In this document: positions 18,998 through 27,561 of the stretch, piece by piece | Numbering within the stretch: the stretch's first letter is position 1 | How the letters are laid out: each line of letters starts with the position of its first letter | Source: Hymenobacter swuensis DY53 | Lineage (GTDB): Bacteria; Bacteroidota; Bacteroidia; Cytophagales; Hymenobacteraceae | Direction: 5' to 3' | Assembly (NCBI RefSeq): GCF_000576555.1 | Contig: NZ_CP007145.1 | Span: 310,001 to 374,000, forward strand | DNA: 64,000 bases | The notes under the pieces: generated by a model | What the model was told of the DNA's origin: nothing | Seen by the model: only the letters and a program-made list of their open reading frames with translations | The model's database searches: none | Made by a program: the position numbers and the translations under genes

Positions 18998-19903
18998 ATG
19001 TCTTTGCTCTTCACCGATTTTGCTTCCTGGGGCGCGCATTGCGCCGCCACCGGCGAGCCGCTTTACCAACCCGTGCTGGCCTACGAAATCGAGCAGAAAG
19101 GCCGCACTGAAGAACAAATCTGGACGGGGCTGCAACGCGCCTACGATGTGATGCGCGACGCCGTGCATACCGGCCTCACCCAGGACATGACGTCCCGCTC
19201 AGGTATGGTAAACAATGGGGCCAAGAAAATTGCCGCCTCGCCGGTAACCGTGCTTTCCCCCGAGTTCAAAAACCTGATTACGCGGGCCCTGGGCGCGAAG
19301 GAAGTGAATTCGTGCATGGGCCGGGTGGTGGCCGCGCCCACGGCCGGGGCCTCGGGCATTCTACCGGGCGTGCTCGTAACGCTCCAGGATATTCATAAGC
19401 TGGAAGACCGCGCCATTCTGGAAGGCCTGCTGGTGGCAGCCGGCGTGGCCCTCATCATCGAGCAGAACGCCTCTCTCGCCGGCGCCGTGGGCGGCTGTCA
19501 GGCTGAAACCGGCTCGGCGGCGGCTATGGGCGCGGGAGCCATTGTGTATTGCCTGGGCGGCTCGGTAGAAGAAACGTTTGCTGCCGTGGCCATTACCATT
19601 CAGTGCATGCTGGGCCTCGTCTGCGACCCGGTGGCGGGCCTGGTGGAAGTGCCCTGCGTGGTACGCAACGCCTCGGCCTCGGCCATTGCCTTCAGCTCCG
19701 CCCAGATTGCCATTGCCGGCGTCGACCCGGTGATTCCCGTGGATCAGTGCGTGGCGGCCCTGGGCGAAGTTGGCCAGTCCATGGAAACCCGGTACAAGGA
19801 AACGGCCCTCGGCGGCTTGGCCAATACACCCCGGGGCCGGGAAATAGAGAAGATGGTGCTGGTGCAGGACGTCCACATCCTGCCTGACGAAGACCAGCAG
19901 TAA
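18998..19903 (+). CDS. sdaAA: L-serine dehydratase, Fe-S dependent, alpha chain
   Basis: 301 residues covering the alpha domain of [4Fe-4S] L-serine ammonia-lyase, which converts L-serine to pyruvate and ammonia. Family motifs are SRSGMVNNGAKK, SCMGRVVAAPTAGASGILPGV, the cluster-region cysteines in GGCQAE and LVCDPVAGLVEVPC, and the C-terminal LGGLANTPRG. The beta chain (sdaAB) is not adjacent, so it must be elsewhere or absent. It ends 3 bp from the convergent channel-like gene. Confidence 0.93.
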   Translation: MSLLFTDFASWGAHCAATGEPLYQPVLAYEIEQKGRTEEQIWTGLQRAYDVMRDAVHTGLTQDMTSRSGMVNNGAKKIAASPVTVLSPEFKNLITRALGAKEVNSCMGRVVAAPTAGASGILPGVLVTLQDIHKLEDRAILEGLLVAAGVALIIEQNASLAGAVGGCQAETGSAAAMGAGAIVYCLGGSVEETFAAVAITIQCMLGLVCDPVAGLVEVPCVVRNASASAIAFSSAQIAIAGVDPVIPVDQCVAALGEVGQSMETRYKETALGGLANTPRGREIEKMVLVQDVHILPDEDQQ

Positions 19904-19906
19904 GGA

Positions 19907-20944
19907 CTAAATCGGTTTGATTTCCGGGGCCATAACGAGCCGGGCCAGATATGCAACGGCCCCGGCGTAGCGGCTCCGTAGCTCTAGGTATTGTTCCCAG
20001 GCCCCGTTTTCCTCCTGAAGCGCAATACCGGCCGCTCGTAGCTGCTGGCAGGCCAGCGCAAAATCGTGGCGGTGCGGCTCGTCGGGAGCGGGGCCGGCTG
20101 TATCCTGGGCCTGGGCCTCATATTTGAAGTAGCGCGCCACTCGGTTGATGGCCACGCAGCCCGCTTTGAAGCACAACACCATGTGCGGGTCGCGGGGCTG
20201 GGACACGGTACTGCTGATGAGGGCCGCCGCATCCAGAATGACATCGGCGGCCGTTACCCAGGAGCGGCCCGGCTGCGGGGAGCGGAAAAACGCCAGAATG
20301 GCCAGGGACGTGTGCGTTTCTTCAATTTCCACGAACCACTCTTCCCAGGCCTGCCACTGCTGGCTGTCATCCTGAAAGGAGCCGGTTCGGTTGAGCCACA
20401 GCAACAGCTCCACCGCCGAGGCTTTGATGCCAGCCCGCAGTTCCAGCCGGGCTACTGTGAGCTCCCGCCGGGAAAATGCCTGGTACATGGTGGGCAGATA
20501 AGAAATGAGCAGTGTGAGCAGCAGCAGCCCCAGCGTAGCCTCGGAGTACGACATGACGCTGGCGACCAGCCCATGCGTCGGCTCATCGGCCCCGATGGTA
20601 AGCAACGAACTGGCACTGATGCGGTAGCAGCGCGTCAGGTCGCCCTCATCCAGGGCCCAGAAAATAGCGGTATACCCGAGGCTGACCACCGTGAGCCACA
20701 CAATAGGTAAGGCTACCAGGCCTACCGGGGCGTACAGGGCCATTACCTTATCCCGCTGACTGTAGGTGCGACCCAGCGCGGCCATACCTTCAAACGCCCG
20801 CCGCACCACCCGAAACACCCAGGTATTCAGCAGGGCCGACTCATTCCGGGGCAACACAAACGACTGAATGGCCGCCAGTACGGTGGACGCGACCAAAAAA
20901 GCACCAGCCGCAAAAGCCAGTACCCGAAACACTACATCAGGCAT
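19907..20944 (-). CDS. Ion-channel-like membrane protein with degenerate filter
   Basis: 345 residues from the ATG at 20944; a GTG at 20956 would add four. It has three N-terminal hydrophobic segments (about 4-28, 65-95 and 128-152). Between the last two lies a pore-loop-like stretch, SASSLLTIGADEP (about 109-121), where K+ channels carry TVGYGD. A charged segment (YQAFSRREL) and a long soluble helical domain follow. The layout is that of two-TM Ion_trans_2 channels with a cytoplasmic regulatory domain, but the second filter glycine is absent, so selectivity or even conduction is doubtful. No characterised homologue comes to mind. Confidence 0.6.
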   Translation of the reverse strand: MPDVVFRVLAFAAGAFLVASTVLAAIQSFVLPRNESALLNTWVFRVVRRAFEGMAALGRTYSQRDKVMALYAPVGLVALPIVWLTVVSLGYTAIFWALDEGDLTRCYRISASSLLTIGADEPTHGLVASVMSYSEATLGLLLLTLLISYLPTMYQAFSRRELTVARLELRAGIKASAVELLLWLNRTGSFQDDSQQWQAWEEWFVEIEETHTSLAILAFFRSPQPGRSWVTAADVILDAAALISSTVSQPRDPHMVLCFKAGCVAINRVARYFKYEAQAQDTAGPAPDEPHRHDFALACQQLRAAGIALQEENGAWEQYLELRSRYAGAVAYLARLVMAPEIKPI

Positions 20945-20956
20945 ATACAGAAACAC

Positions 20957-20976
20957 GGGCGGCTGCAGTGCCGCCC
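20957..20976 (-). terminator. Hairpin after lutB
   Basis: GGGCGGC (20957-20963) and GCCGCCC (20970-20976) form a 7-bp GC stem with a 6-nt loop, 3' of lutB on the minus strand and just ahead of the channel-like gene. No T-tract follows. Confidence 0.4.
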
Positions 20977-20996
20977 TGCTTGTACTGCCAGGGTTG

Positions 20997-22418
20997 CTAT
21001 AGAGTTGGCTGACTGATCGATTTCCGTTCCTTCCAGAGCTGGCGGAAGGTTTTGGGGGCCACCTGCACGGCGTCGCGGCGCTTGTTCCAGCCTACTTCGC
21101 CCAACAGGCGGCTGAGCACCCAGTTTTTACCGGCGGCGGGGGCCAAATCCCACACCCAGCGGTGCTTCATGCCATACAGCCACAGCCCCACGGCCCGACG
21201 CTCCTCTTTTTCGGTGAGGCCCTCCTGCACGCTTTGCTGGCGGTTTTTGAGCAGGATGTTGTGAATGGGAATGCGCACCGGACACACCGAGGAACAGGCA
21301 CCGCACAGGCTGCTGGCGTAGCTCAGGTGCTTGTTTTCGGCCATGCCCGAGAGGTGGGGCGTAATCACGGAGCCGATGGGGCCGGAGTAGGTAGCCTCGT
21401 AGGTATGGCCGCCGATGTTTTTGTACACCGGGCACACGTTCAGGCAGGCCCCGCACCGGATGCAGTTCAGGGCCTCACGCTTATCGGGCTGGGCCAGCAG
21501 GTTGGTGCGGCCGTTATCGAGCAGAATCACGAACATTTCTTCCGGTCCGTCTTTTTCCAGCGGCTGGCGCGGACCGGTATAGATGGTGTTGTACACCGTG
21601 ACTTGCTGACCGGTACCGCTGGTGCTGAGCAGCGGCCAGAACAAATCAAGGTCTTGCAGCCTCGGAATCACCTTTTCGATGCCCACAATAGCAATGTGGG
21701 TTTTCGGGAACGTGGCCGACAGGCGGGCGTTGCCTTCGTTTTCGGTCACGCACACGGCACCCGTATCGGCAATAAGGAAGTTGCCGCCCGTGATACCCAC
21801 TTCGGCCGAGGTGTACTTGTTGCGCAGCAGATGGCGGGCCGTGAGTACCAGCTTCTGGGCATCGTCGGTGTACTCAATACCGAGGTGCTTCACGAAGATA
21901 TCAGCAATATCCAGCTTGCTCAGGTGCATGGCCGGCGTCACGATGTGGTAGGGCCGCTCTCCGTTCAGCTGCACGATAAACTCGCCCAAATCGGTTTCTA
22001 CCGACTCAATACCGCGCTTCTCCAGGTACTTGTTGAGGTGGATTTCCTCAGTGGTCATGCTTTTGGCTTTCACCACGGTGCGGGCCTTCCGGCGCTCCAT
22101 GATCTTGCCCACCTCAAATAAGGCTTCCTCGGCGTTCTGGGCCCAGATAACCTTGCCGCCCCGGGCCGTAAACTTCTCCTCGAACTGCAGCAGATACTCA
22201 TCGAGGCGGTTAATTACCTCCGTTTTCAGATAGGAGGCGCGGCTGCGGGCCAGCTCGTGGTCCTGGTAGAAGCCCAAACCGGTCTGCACGGCGGCGTTGT
22301 ACTTGCCAATGTTGAACCGGATTTTGCGCCGGTGCTCCAGATCAAAAGCCTTGTGGTCGGAATCAACCAGAAACTGGGCCGATTTCTTGGGGGCGGGCGT
22401 GAGAGTCGTCGGGTTCAT
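20997..22418 (-). CDS. lutB: LutB-type iron-sulfur lactate utilisation protein
   Basis: 473 residues: an N-terminal LUD domain (about 60-300; TGGNFLIADTGAVCVTENEGN) followed by two ferredoxin-like cysteine clusters, CIRCGACLNVCP and CGACSSVCP (about 315-385), and a C-terminal helical domain. LutB is part of the LutABC complex that oxidises L-lactate to pyruvate. LutA and LutC are not next to it, so this copy is orphaned within the window. A -7 element TATCTTTG lies 29 bp upstream on the minus strand. Confidence 0.92.
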   Translation of the reverse strand: MNPTTLTPAPKKSAQFLVDSDHKAFDLEHRRKIRFNIGKYNAAVQTGLGFYQDHELARSRASYLKTEVINRLDEYLLQFEEKFTARGGKVIWAQNAEEALFEVGKIMERRKARTVVKAKSMTTEEIHLNKYLEKRGIESVETDLGEFIVQLNGERPYHIVTPAMHLSKLDIADIFVKHLGIEYTDDAQKLVLTARHLLRNKYTSAEVGITGGNFLIADTGAVCVTENEGNARLSATFPKTHIAIVGIEKVIPRLQDLDLFWPLLSTSGTGQQVTVYNTIYTGPRQPLEKDGPEEMFVILLDNGRTNLLAQPDKREALNCIRCGACLNVCPVYKNIGGHTYEATYSGPIGSVITPHLSGMAENKHLSYASSLCGACSSVCPVRIPIHNILLKNRQQSVQEGLTEKEERRAVGLWLYGMKHRWVWDLAPAAGKNWVLSRLLGEVGWNKRRDAVQVAPKTFRQLWKERKSISQPTL

Positions 22419-22446
22419 GGCAGCACAGAGTACAACGGGTTCTTAG

Positions 22447-22454
22447 CAAAGATA
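22447..22454 (-). promoter_or_regulatory. -7 promoter element (TATCTTTG) of lutB
   Basis: Read on the minus strand, TATCTTTG lies 29 bp before the lutB ATG. It touches the base of the hairpin at 22454-22491. No -33 TTTG at normal spacing. Confidence 0.55.
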
Positions 22455-22491
22455 AAAACCCGCCGGACCTTGAGAGGTTCAGCGGGTTTTT
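22454..22491. terminator. Hairpin in the M28-lutB gap
   Basis: AAAAACCCGC (22454-22463) pairs with GCGGGTTTTT (22482-22491); inner ACCT/AGGT pairs extend it. A- and T-runs on the two sides allow termination in either direction. It sits immediately upstream of the lutB -7 element. Confidence 0.65.
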
Positions 22492-22514
22492 ATTTGGGGT
22501 GACTCAGAATCGGA

Positions 22515-22674
22515 GTCATTGCGAGGCGCAGCCGAAGCAATCCTTCCTTATCAGGGTCAGAAGCCCTGAAAAGCAGAAAGCCCCTGGCGCCTAGTGCTGG
22601 CGTCAGGGGCTTGGAATAGGTCAGAGCTGGGGCCTGGAAAAGTACGGATTACTTCGCCTCCGGCTCGTAATGAC
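22515..22674. repeat. Composite inverted-repeat element, 160 bp
   Basis: Arms 22515-22543 and 22646-22674 are 29-nt inverted copies (24 of 29 identical) of a GTCATTGCGAGG...GAAGCAATCC sequence. Inside lies a second stem, 22578-22591 with 22599-22612 (13 of 14 pairs). This outer sequence type resembles dispersed palindromic repeats I know from several bacterial genomes. It fills most of the gap downstream of the M28 gene; the inner stem may act as its terminator. Confidence 0.75.
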
Positions 22675-22686
22675 AGACTGAGCTGT

Positions 22687-24369
22687 CTACTTTTTATTCG
22701 AATCCACTACAATGCGTTTGTCGCGGCTGGCGAGGTCCCAGGCAGTGTAGAACACCAGACGGGCGCGCTTCTCCATCTTCGGAAACTCGATTTTCTCGAT
22801 TTCGTCGCCGGCACCGTGGTAGTCATCGTGCACGCCGTTGAAGAAGAAGGCTACCGGGATTTTATGCTTGGCGAAGTTATAGTGGTCGGAGCGGTAGTAG
22901 AAGCGGTTGGGGTCTTCCGGGTCGTTGAAGCGGAAGTCCAGGTCCATCTTGGTGTACTTCTCGTTCTGCGCCTGCAGAATGGTGTGCAGCTCGGAGCTGA
23001 GCTTGTCGGAGCCGATGACGTACACGTAGTCGCCTTTGCCCTCATGGTCCTTGTCGGTGCGGCCTACCATGTCGGTGTTCAGGTCCACCATCGTCTTTTC
23101 CAGCGGGAAGATGGGATGGTCAGTGTAATACTCCGAGCCCAGCAGGCCTTTTTCCTCACCCGTTACCGTCAGGAACAGGATGCTACGGCGCGGGCCGTGG
23201 CCTTCGTTCTTGGCTTTGACAAACGCCTGGGCCATTTCCAGCACCGTCACGGTACCCGAGCCGTCATCATCGGCACCGTTGTGTACTTCGCCGTTAATAA
23301 TGCCGATGTGGTCGTAGTGCGCCGACAGCACCATTACTTCGTCCTTCAGGTCCGAGCCTTCGAGGTAGCCCAGCACATTTTCGGTCACGAAGTCCTCCGC
23401 CTTCTTGGGGGCTTTCACCACTACTTTGGCGGGCTTGAAGGGGCTGGCGGTGGGCTTGGCCGCCTTATTAACGGCGGCGGTGTATTTGGTTACGGCCGGG
23501 GCCGTGCTGCCCAGCAGCTTGTAGCCCACAGCCGGGCTCACAAAATACGCCGTGGGGCGGGTCGTCTGGGAGGCTTCCTTGAAGGCAATGCTGGGCCGGC
23601 TGATGTACGGGGCCATGCGGGCCGCCAGCTTCTCGAAGTTGCTGTTGGGGTTGAAATCCACAAAGAACACCGAACGAGCACCTTTCTGGGCCGCCAGCGT
23701 GAGCTTGGCCCGGAAATCCTGGCCCCATTTGCTGTTCTGGCCATCTTTGCCCAGCAGGGCCGCGCCTTTGTCGGTCTGGGGCTCGCCCAGCAAAATCAGC
23801 AGGTCCTTGCCCTTCACGTCGCCCAGGGCGGCATAGTCGGAGTAGCCATCCTGCTCAATACCGTAGCCCGCAAACACCGGCTGCACGCTGGTTTCCTGCG
23901 CGAAGCCGTTGCCGCCGAGGGCGTAGAAATCCGTCAGCCACTTGTAGCTGCTGGTCCCGATTTTCAGCGTGGCCCCATCGGCCCAGGAGCTGCGCACCAT
24001 GGTGAAGTGCTGCAGGTAGGGGTTGTCGGAGCCCTGCACGGGGCCCTGCAGACCGAGGTCGGCGAACTGCTTGGCAATGTACTCGGCGGCCATTTTCTGG
24101 CCTTTCTCACCGGTTTCGCGGCCTTCATACGCATCCGAAGCCAGCACGGAAAGATGCTGGCGCAAATCGGCCTGGGTGATGGTTTCGGCGTAGCCCTGGG
24201 CCAGGTCGGCGGCGGGAGCAGGGGCGGCGGTTTCCAGTACCGGCGTGGCCGTTACTTCAGTTTTGGCTTTGCGCTTAGCTTTTACCTTGACTTTCTCGGG
24301 AGCCTGGGCCACCGCGGAGGTAGCTACGCCCGCGGCCAGCAGCCAGGTGAGCAGGGAAGTTTTGTTCAT
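22687..24369 (-). CDS. M28-family zinc metallopeptidase, secreted
   Basis: 560 residues from the ATG at 24369, with signal peptide (MNKTSLLTW..., cleavage after AVAQ). A Lys/Ala-rich linker follows, then a PA-like insert (about 145-290) and the M28 zinc aminopeptidase domain. Co-catalytic zinc motifs are SAHYDHIG with H351, NGADDDGSG, TGEEKGLLGSEYY, DMVGR and the final His region YRSDHYNF. M28 enzymes cleave N-terminal amino acids or dipeptides in the periplasm or outside. It is monocistronic by appearance, between ispF and lutB, all on the minus strand but separated by hairpins. Confidence 0.9.
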   Translation of the reverse strand: MNKTSLLTWLLAAGVATSAVAQAPEKVKVKAKRKAKTEVTATPVLETAAPAPAADLAQGYAETITQADLRQHLSVLASDAYEGRETGEKGQKMAAEYIAKQFADLGLQGPVQGSDNPYLQHFTMVRSSWADGATLKIGTSSYKWLTDFYALGGNGFAQETSVQPVFAGYGIEQDGYSDYAALGDVKGKDLLILLGEPQTDKGAALLGKDGQNSKWGQDFRAKLTLAAQKGARSVFFVDFNPNSNFEKLAARMAPYISRPSIAFKEASQTTRPTAYFVSPAVGYKLLGSTAPAVTKYTAAVNKAAKPTASPFKPAKVVVKAPKKAEDFVTENVLGYLEGSDLKDEVMVLSAHYDHIGIINGEVHNGADDDGSGTVTVLEMAQAFVKAKNEGHGPRRSILFLTVTGEEKGLLGSEYYTDHPIFPLEKTMVDLNTDMVGRTDKDHEGKGDYVYVIGSDKLSSELHTILQAQNEKYTKMDLDFRFNDPEDPNRFYYRSDHYNFAKHKIPVAFFFNGVHDDYHGAGDEIEKIEFPKMEKRARLVFYTAWDLASRDKRIVVDSNKK

Positions 24370-24501
24370 ACAGCGTAAGAAGTGGTAGGGGTGGAGGTGG
24401 GCTAAAGACAAGGTGGCGGCAAAAGGCTGCATCCGGCAGCTGGTAGCGAGAAGCCTTTGTCTTCGAGTTCTGCTACACAGATATGCCCGGTCATGAGTAA
24501 C

Positions 24502-24523
24502 AAAACGCGAAGCAGACTTCGCG
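24502..24523 (-). terminator. Terminator of ispF
   Basis: CGCGAAG (24506-24512) and CTTCGCG (24517-24523) form a 7-bp stem with a 4-nt loop. On the minus strand it is followed by TTTTG, 3' of ispF. Confidence 0.65.
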
Positions 24524-24531
24524 CTACGGGG

Positions 24532-25008
24532 CTACTTGGTGATCAGTACCGAGGCGTAGGCGGCCACACCTTCGCGGCGGCCCACGAAGCCCAGCTTCTC
24601 GGTGGTGGTGGCTTTGATGCTGATGTCATCGGCGTCGATGCCCATTACCTCGGCCAGTACGCGCTGCATTTCGGCAATGTGCGGGTTCACTTTGGGAGCT
24701 TCGAGGCAGACGGTGGAATCGATGTTGCTGATGGTGTAGCCGCGCTCCGTGAGCAAACGCACTACTTCCTTCAGCAGCCGCTTGCTGTCGATGCCTTTGT
24801 ACTGCGGGTCGGTATCGGGAAAGTGGAAGCCGATGTCGCGCAGATTGGCCGCGCCCAGCAGCGCGTCGCAGATGACGTGGATGAGCACATCGGCATCGGA
24901 GTGGCCCAGGGCCCCGTGGGTGTGAGGTACCTCAATGCCGCCAAGCCAGAAGGGCAGCCCGGGCTGCAGCTGGTGAACGTCGTAGCCGAAGCCAGTCCGG
25001 ATTTTCAT
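24532..25008 (-). CDS. ispF: 2-C-methyl-D-erythritol 2,4-cyclodiphosphate synthase
   Basis: MEP-pathway enzyme making cyclodiphosphate from CDP-methylerythritol phosphate, for isoprenoid synthesis. 158 residues from the ATG at 25008, the usual size. Zinc ligands are in GYDVHQL (D10, H12) and the conserved His of GHSDADVLIHVICDALLGA. The family segment DIGFHFPDTDP and the C-terminal ATTTEKLGFVGRREGV are intact. It stands alone, divergent from the tetR gene, with no other isoprenoid genes adjacent. Confidence 0.97.
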   Translation of the reverse strand: MKIRTGFGYDVHQLQPGLPFWLGGIEVPHTHGALGHSDADVLIHVICDALLGAANLRDIGFHFPDTDPQYKGIDSKRLLKEVVRLLTERGYTISNIDSTVCLEAPKVNPHIAEMQRVLAEVMGIDADDISIKATTTEKLGFVGRREGVAAYASVLITK

Positions 25009-25170
25009 AGAGTTCAAAGGAAGGAAAACAGAATAGAGCGACAAGGTACGGTAATGCGGCCGTTGGGGAAGAGCAAAAAAAACCGCCGGCGGGTAAGGTA
25101 AAAACCTGCGCTGTGCGTCCGCACGGGCACACGGCCCGGAACCAGTGAAAAAGGATAGCAGAAATTTAAT

Positions 25171-25198
25171 GGAAACTTTGGAATCATTAAAAGTTTCC
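25171..25198. promoter_or_regulatory. Candidate TetR operator (28-bp palindrome)
   Basis: GGAAACTTT (25171-25179) and AAAGTTTCC (25190-25198) are perfect 9-bp inverted arms with a 10-bp centre. The left arm includes most of the -33 TTTG and the right arm ends 4 bp before the -7 box, so bound regulator would block polymerase. It lies 24 bp before the tetR start, as expected for autoregulation. Confidence 0.7.
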
Positions 25199-25210
25199 GG
25201 CGTACCTTTG
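25177..25210 (+). promoter_or_regulatory. Promoter of the tetR-efflux operon
   Basis: -33 TTTG (25177-25180), 22 bp spacer, -7 TACCTTTG (25203-25210), 11 bp before the ATG at 25222. It matches the Bacteroidota consensus. Confidence 0.75.
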
Positions 25211-25221
25211 CTGCCGTAATC

Positions 25222-25836
25222 ATGGAAATCAAAGACCGAATCTTACAGGCATCCATTGGGCTCTTCACCCGCAACGGGATTAAGAGTGTGTCGATGGACG
25301 ACATTGCCACCCACCTGGGCATCTCCAAGAAGACGCTCTACAAGTGGTTCGAAAACAAGGATCAGATTGTCTCGGCCGTCATTGCCAGCCACCTGCACGG
25401 GGTGCAGGGTGAGTGTGAAGGTATCATCGGGCACGCCCGCAACGCGGTGGACGAGATGGTGCAGATGATGGACTGGGCCAAACGCCAGTTCTCCAACGTC
25501 AACCCCAATGCTATCCACGATCTGCGCAAGTACTATCCGGCCGCCTGGGGGCTGTTTCATGAGCACAAGAGCAGCTTCATTCTGCAGCAGATTCAGGCCA
25601 ACCTGCGCCGGGGCGTAGCCGAAGGCCTCTACCGCGCCGACCTCGACATTGAGGTGCTCTCCCGGTTGCGCCTGGCTCAGATTGACGTGCTGTTTGATCC
25701 GGAAGTATTTCCGCACGCGCAGTTCGACCAGATGCGCGTGCAGATAGCCTGCAACGAGCATTTCCTGTTGGGCGTGGTTTCGCTCCGGGGCCACAAACTC
25801 ATCAACGAGTACCGTCATGTGACGGAAGAAGAATAA
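25222..25836 (+). CDS. TetR/AcrR-family regulator of the efflux operon
   Basis: 204 residues. The N-terminal helix-turn-helix is typical (about 24-45: VSMDDIATHLGISKKTLYKWF), and the rest is an all-helical ligand-binding/dimer domain without recognisable specificity. It lies 24 bp upstream of a TolC/MFP/RND gene set on the same strand, the usual position for a local repressor. A perfect 28-bp palindrome in its own promoter is the likely operator. Derepression of the whole operon by a pump substrate is the expected logic; the inducer is unknown. Confidence 0.9.
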   Translation: MEIKDRILQASIGLFTRNGIKSVSMDDIATHLGISKKTLYKWFENKDQIVSAVIASHLHGVQGECEGIIGHARNAVDEMVQMMDWAKRQFSNVNPNAIHDLRKYYPAAWGLFHEHKSSFILQQIQANLRRGVAEGLYRADLDIEVLSRLRLAQIDVLFDPEVFPHAQFDQMRVQIACNEHFLLGVVSLRGHKLINEYRHVTEEE

Positions 25837-25860
25837 GCTTCATCACCCGCTTTCCCTGAT

Positions 25861-27552
25861 ATGAAAAACAACATCCGCGTTTTGCTGCTGGCTACCGCGC
25901 CGGGCCTGCTGGCTCCCGCCGGGGCGGCCCTGGCGCAGACGGCTCCGGCCGCGCAACCAGCCCTGGCCACCTCCATGGCCACTGGGCTCATGCCGCTGTC
26001 GTTGCAGCAGGCCATCGACTACGCCGTCAAGAACAAGCCCACGCTGCTTTCCACGCGCCTCAACGAGCAGACTGCCCGGGCCAAGGTGGGGGAGATTAAG
26101 TCGGCTGGCTTGCCGCAGGTAAACGTGGCGGCTAACGTGGCCGACAACTTTAAGCTGCAGAAAAGCCTGGTAGATTTTGGCGCGCTGGGGGGCGGTAGCT
26201 CGGCTACGACCCTCACGCCCGCCGATATTGCCGCCGCCCAAAGCGGCCGGACGGTAAACCTGGGCACAGTAACGCTGCCCTCGGAGCCGGTGCCGCCACA
26301 GGCGTTTGCCTTTGGTCTGCAATGGGCCGGCAACACCAGCGCCTCGGTGTCGCAGCTGCTGTTCGATGGGTCTTACCTCATCGGGCTGAAAGCGGCCAAG
26401 GTGTACGAAGACCTGGCCAAGAAGCAGACCCAGCAGGCCGAAATCGACGTGGTGGAACAGGTGAGCAAGGCATACTACAGCACGCTCGTGGCCCGGGCCC
26501 GCCTCACGCTGTTGGCCCGCAACGTGCAGCGCCTCGATACGGTGCTGTATCAGACCAACGAAACCTTCAAGGCCGGTTTCGCCGAAAAAATTGATGTGGA
26601 CCGGTTGCGGGTGCAGCGCAATAACCTGCTGGTGGAGCAGCAGAAAGCACAGCGCCTGACCGAATTGAGCGTGGCCCTGCTGAAATTCCAGATGGGCCTG
26701 CCCCAGAGCCAAACCGTTCAGCTCTCCGATTCGCTGGGGGCGGCCGTGGTAGATGCCGGGGCCTTGCGCCAGCGTCTGGGCGTAGCCAGCGCCGCTACCG
26801 GTGGCGGTGTAAGCGGACTGGGCGACGTGCCAACTGGTACGGCTCCAACAACCGGCAACACCGACGCGCAACGGCAGCAGGACCAGCAAACGGCCCTCAG
26901 TGGTGCCCGCACGGGCCAGCTAGCCGCCGCTTTCAACTACAACAACCGCATCGAGTTCAGTACTCTGGAAACCCAGCAGGCGTTGGCCGGGCTGGATCTG
27001 GCTAACCGCCGCGCCGGGGCTTACCCACGGCTGCTGGCTACGGCCGCCTACGGTTTCTCGGGCTCGGCCAAGAACCCCGGCGACCTGTTTGCCTTTCGGG
27101 GGCCTGACTCGCGGGCTGGCAACGGCTTCCCTAACCAGAATTGGTTCGGGTTTGGCAACGTGGGACTGAGCCTGCAGGTACCGGTGTTTGATGGCTTCCG
27201 CCGCAAGTACCAGGTGCAGCAGGCCCGCATTGCCCAGCAAACGGTGGAGAAAGGCTTCGAAACCCTGCGCCAGAGCATTGACCTGCAGGATGCCCAGAGC
27301 CGCACTACGCTCATCAACGCCCTGGACGTGCTGGATAATCAAAAGGCCAACCTCGACCTAGCCGCCGACGTGGCCCGCGTATCGCGCATCAAGTTTCAGG
27401 AGGGCGTAGGCTCGAACCTGGAAGTGGTAACGGCCGAAACCAGCCTGCGCGAAGCCCAGACCAACTACTACGCCGCCATTTACGACGTGCTGGTAGCCAA
27501 GGTGGACCGCGACAAAGCCACCGGCGAGCTGTATAACCAAGCCCGGAAATAA
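25861..27552 (+). CDS. TolC-like outer-membrane efflux protein
   Basis: 563 residues with signal peptide (1-27, cleavage near ALAQ). TolC/OEP signature repeats are visible twice: LSLQQAIDYAVKNKPTLLSTR (near 42-60) and the internal copy RIEFSTLETQQALAGLDLANRRAGAYPRL. The C-terminal half ends with the coiled segment NLEVVTAETSLREAQTNYYAAIYD typical of the family. A Gly/Thr/Gln-rich insert (about 300-355) between the two halves is unusual. It forms the outer-membrane duct for the MFP and RND pump encoded next. Confidence 0.92.
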   Translation: MKNNIRVLLLATAPGLLAPAGAALAQTAPAAQPALATSMATGLMPLSLQQAIDYAVKNKPTLLSTRLNEQTARAKVGEIKSAGLPQVNVAANVADNFKLQKSLVDFGALGGGSSATTLTPADIAAAQSGRTVNLGTVTLPSEPVPPQAFAFGLQWAGNTSASVSQLLFDGSYLIGLKAAKVYEDLAKKQTQQAEIDVVEQVSKAYYSTLVARARLTLLARNVQRLDTVLYQTNETFKAGFAEKIDVDRLRVQRNNLLVEQQKAQRLTELSVALLKFQMGLPQSQTVQLSDSLGAAVVDAGALRQRLGVASAATGGGVSGLGDVPTGTAPTTGNTDAQRQQDQQTALSGARTGQLAAAFNYNNRIEFSTLETQQALAGLDLANRRAGAYPRLLATAAYGFSGSAKNPGDLFAFRGPDSRAGNGFPNQNWFGFGNVGLSLQVPVFDGFRRKYQVQQARIAQQTVEKGFETLRQSIDLQDAQSRTTLINALDVLDNQKANLDLAADVARVSRIKFQEGVGSNLEVVTAETSLREAQTNYYAAIYDVLVAKVDRDKATGELYNQARK

Positions 27553-27561
27553 GAAGCCAGA

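Noticed and set aside
22594..24378. Long open frame (594 codons) on the plus strand
   Set aside because: Antisense to the M28 peptidase gene; composition typical of a high-GC shadow, with no domain or signal.
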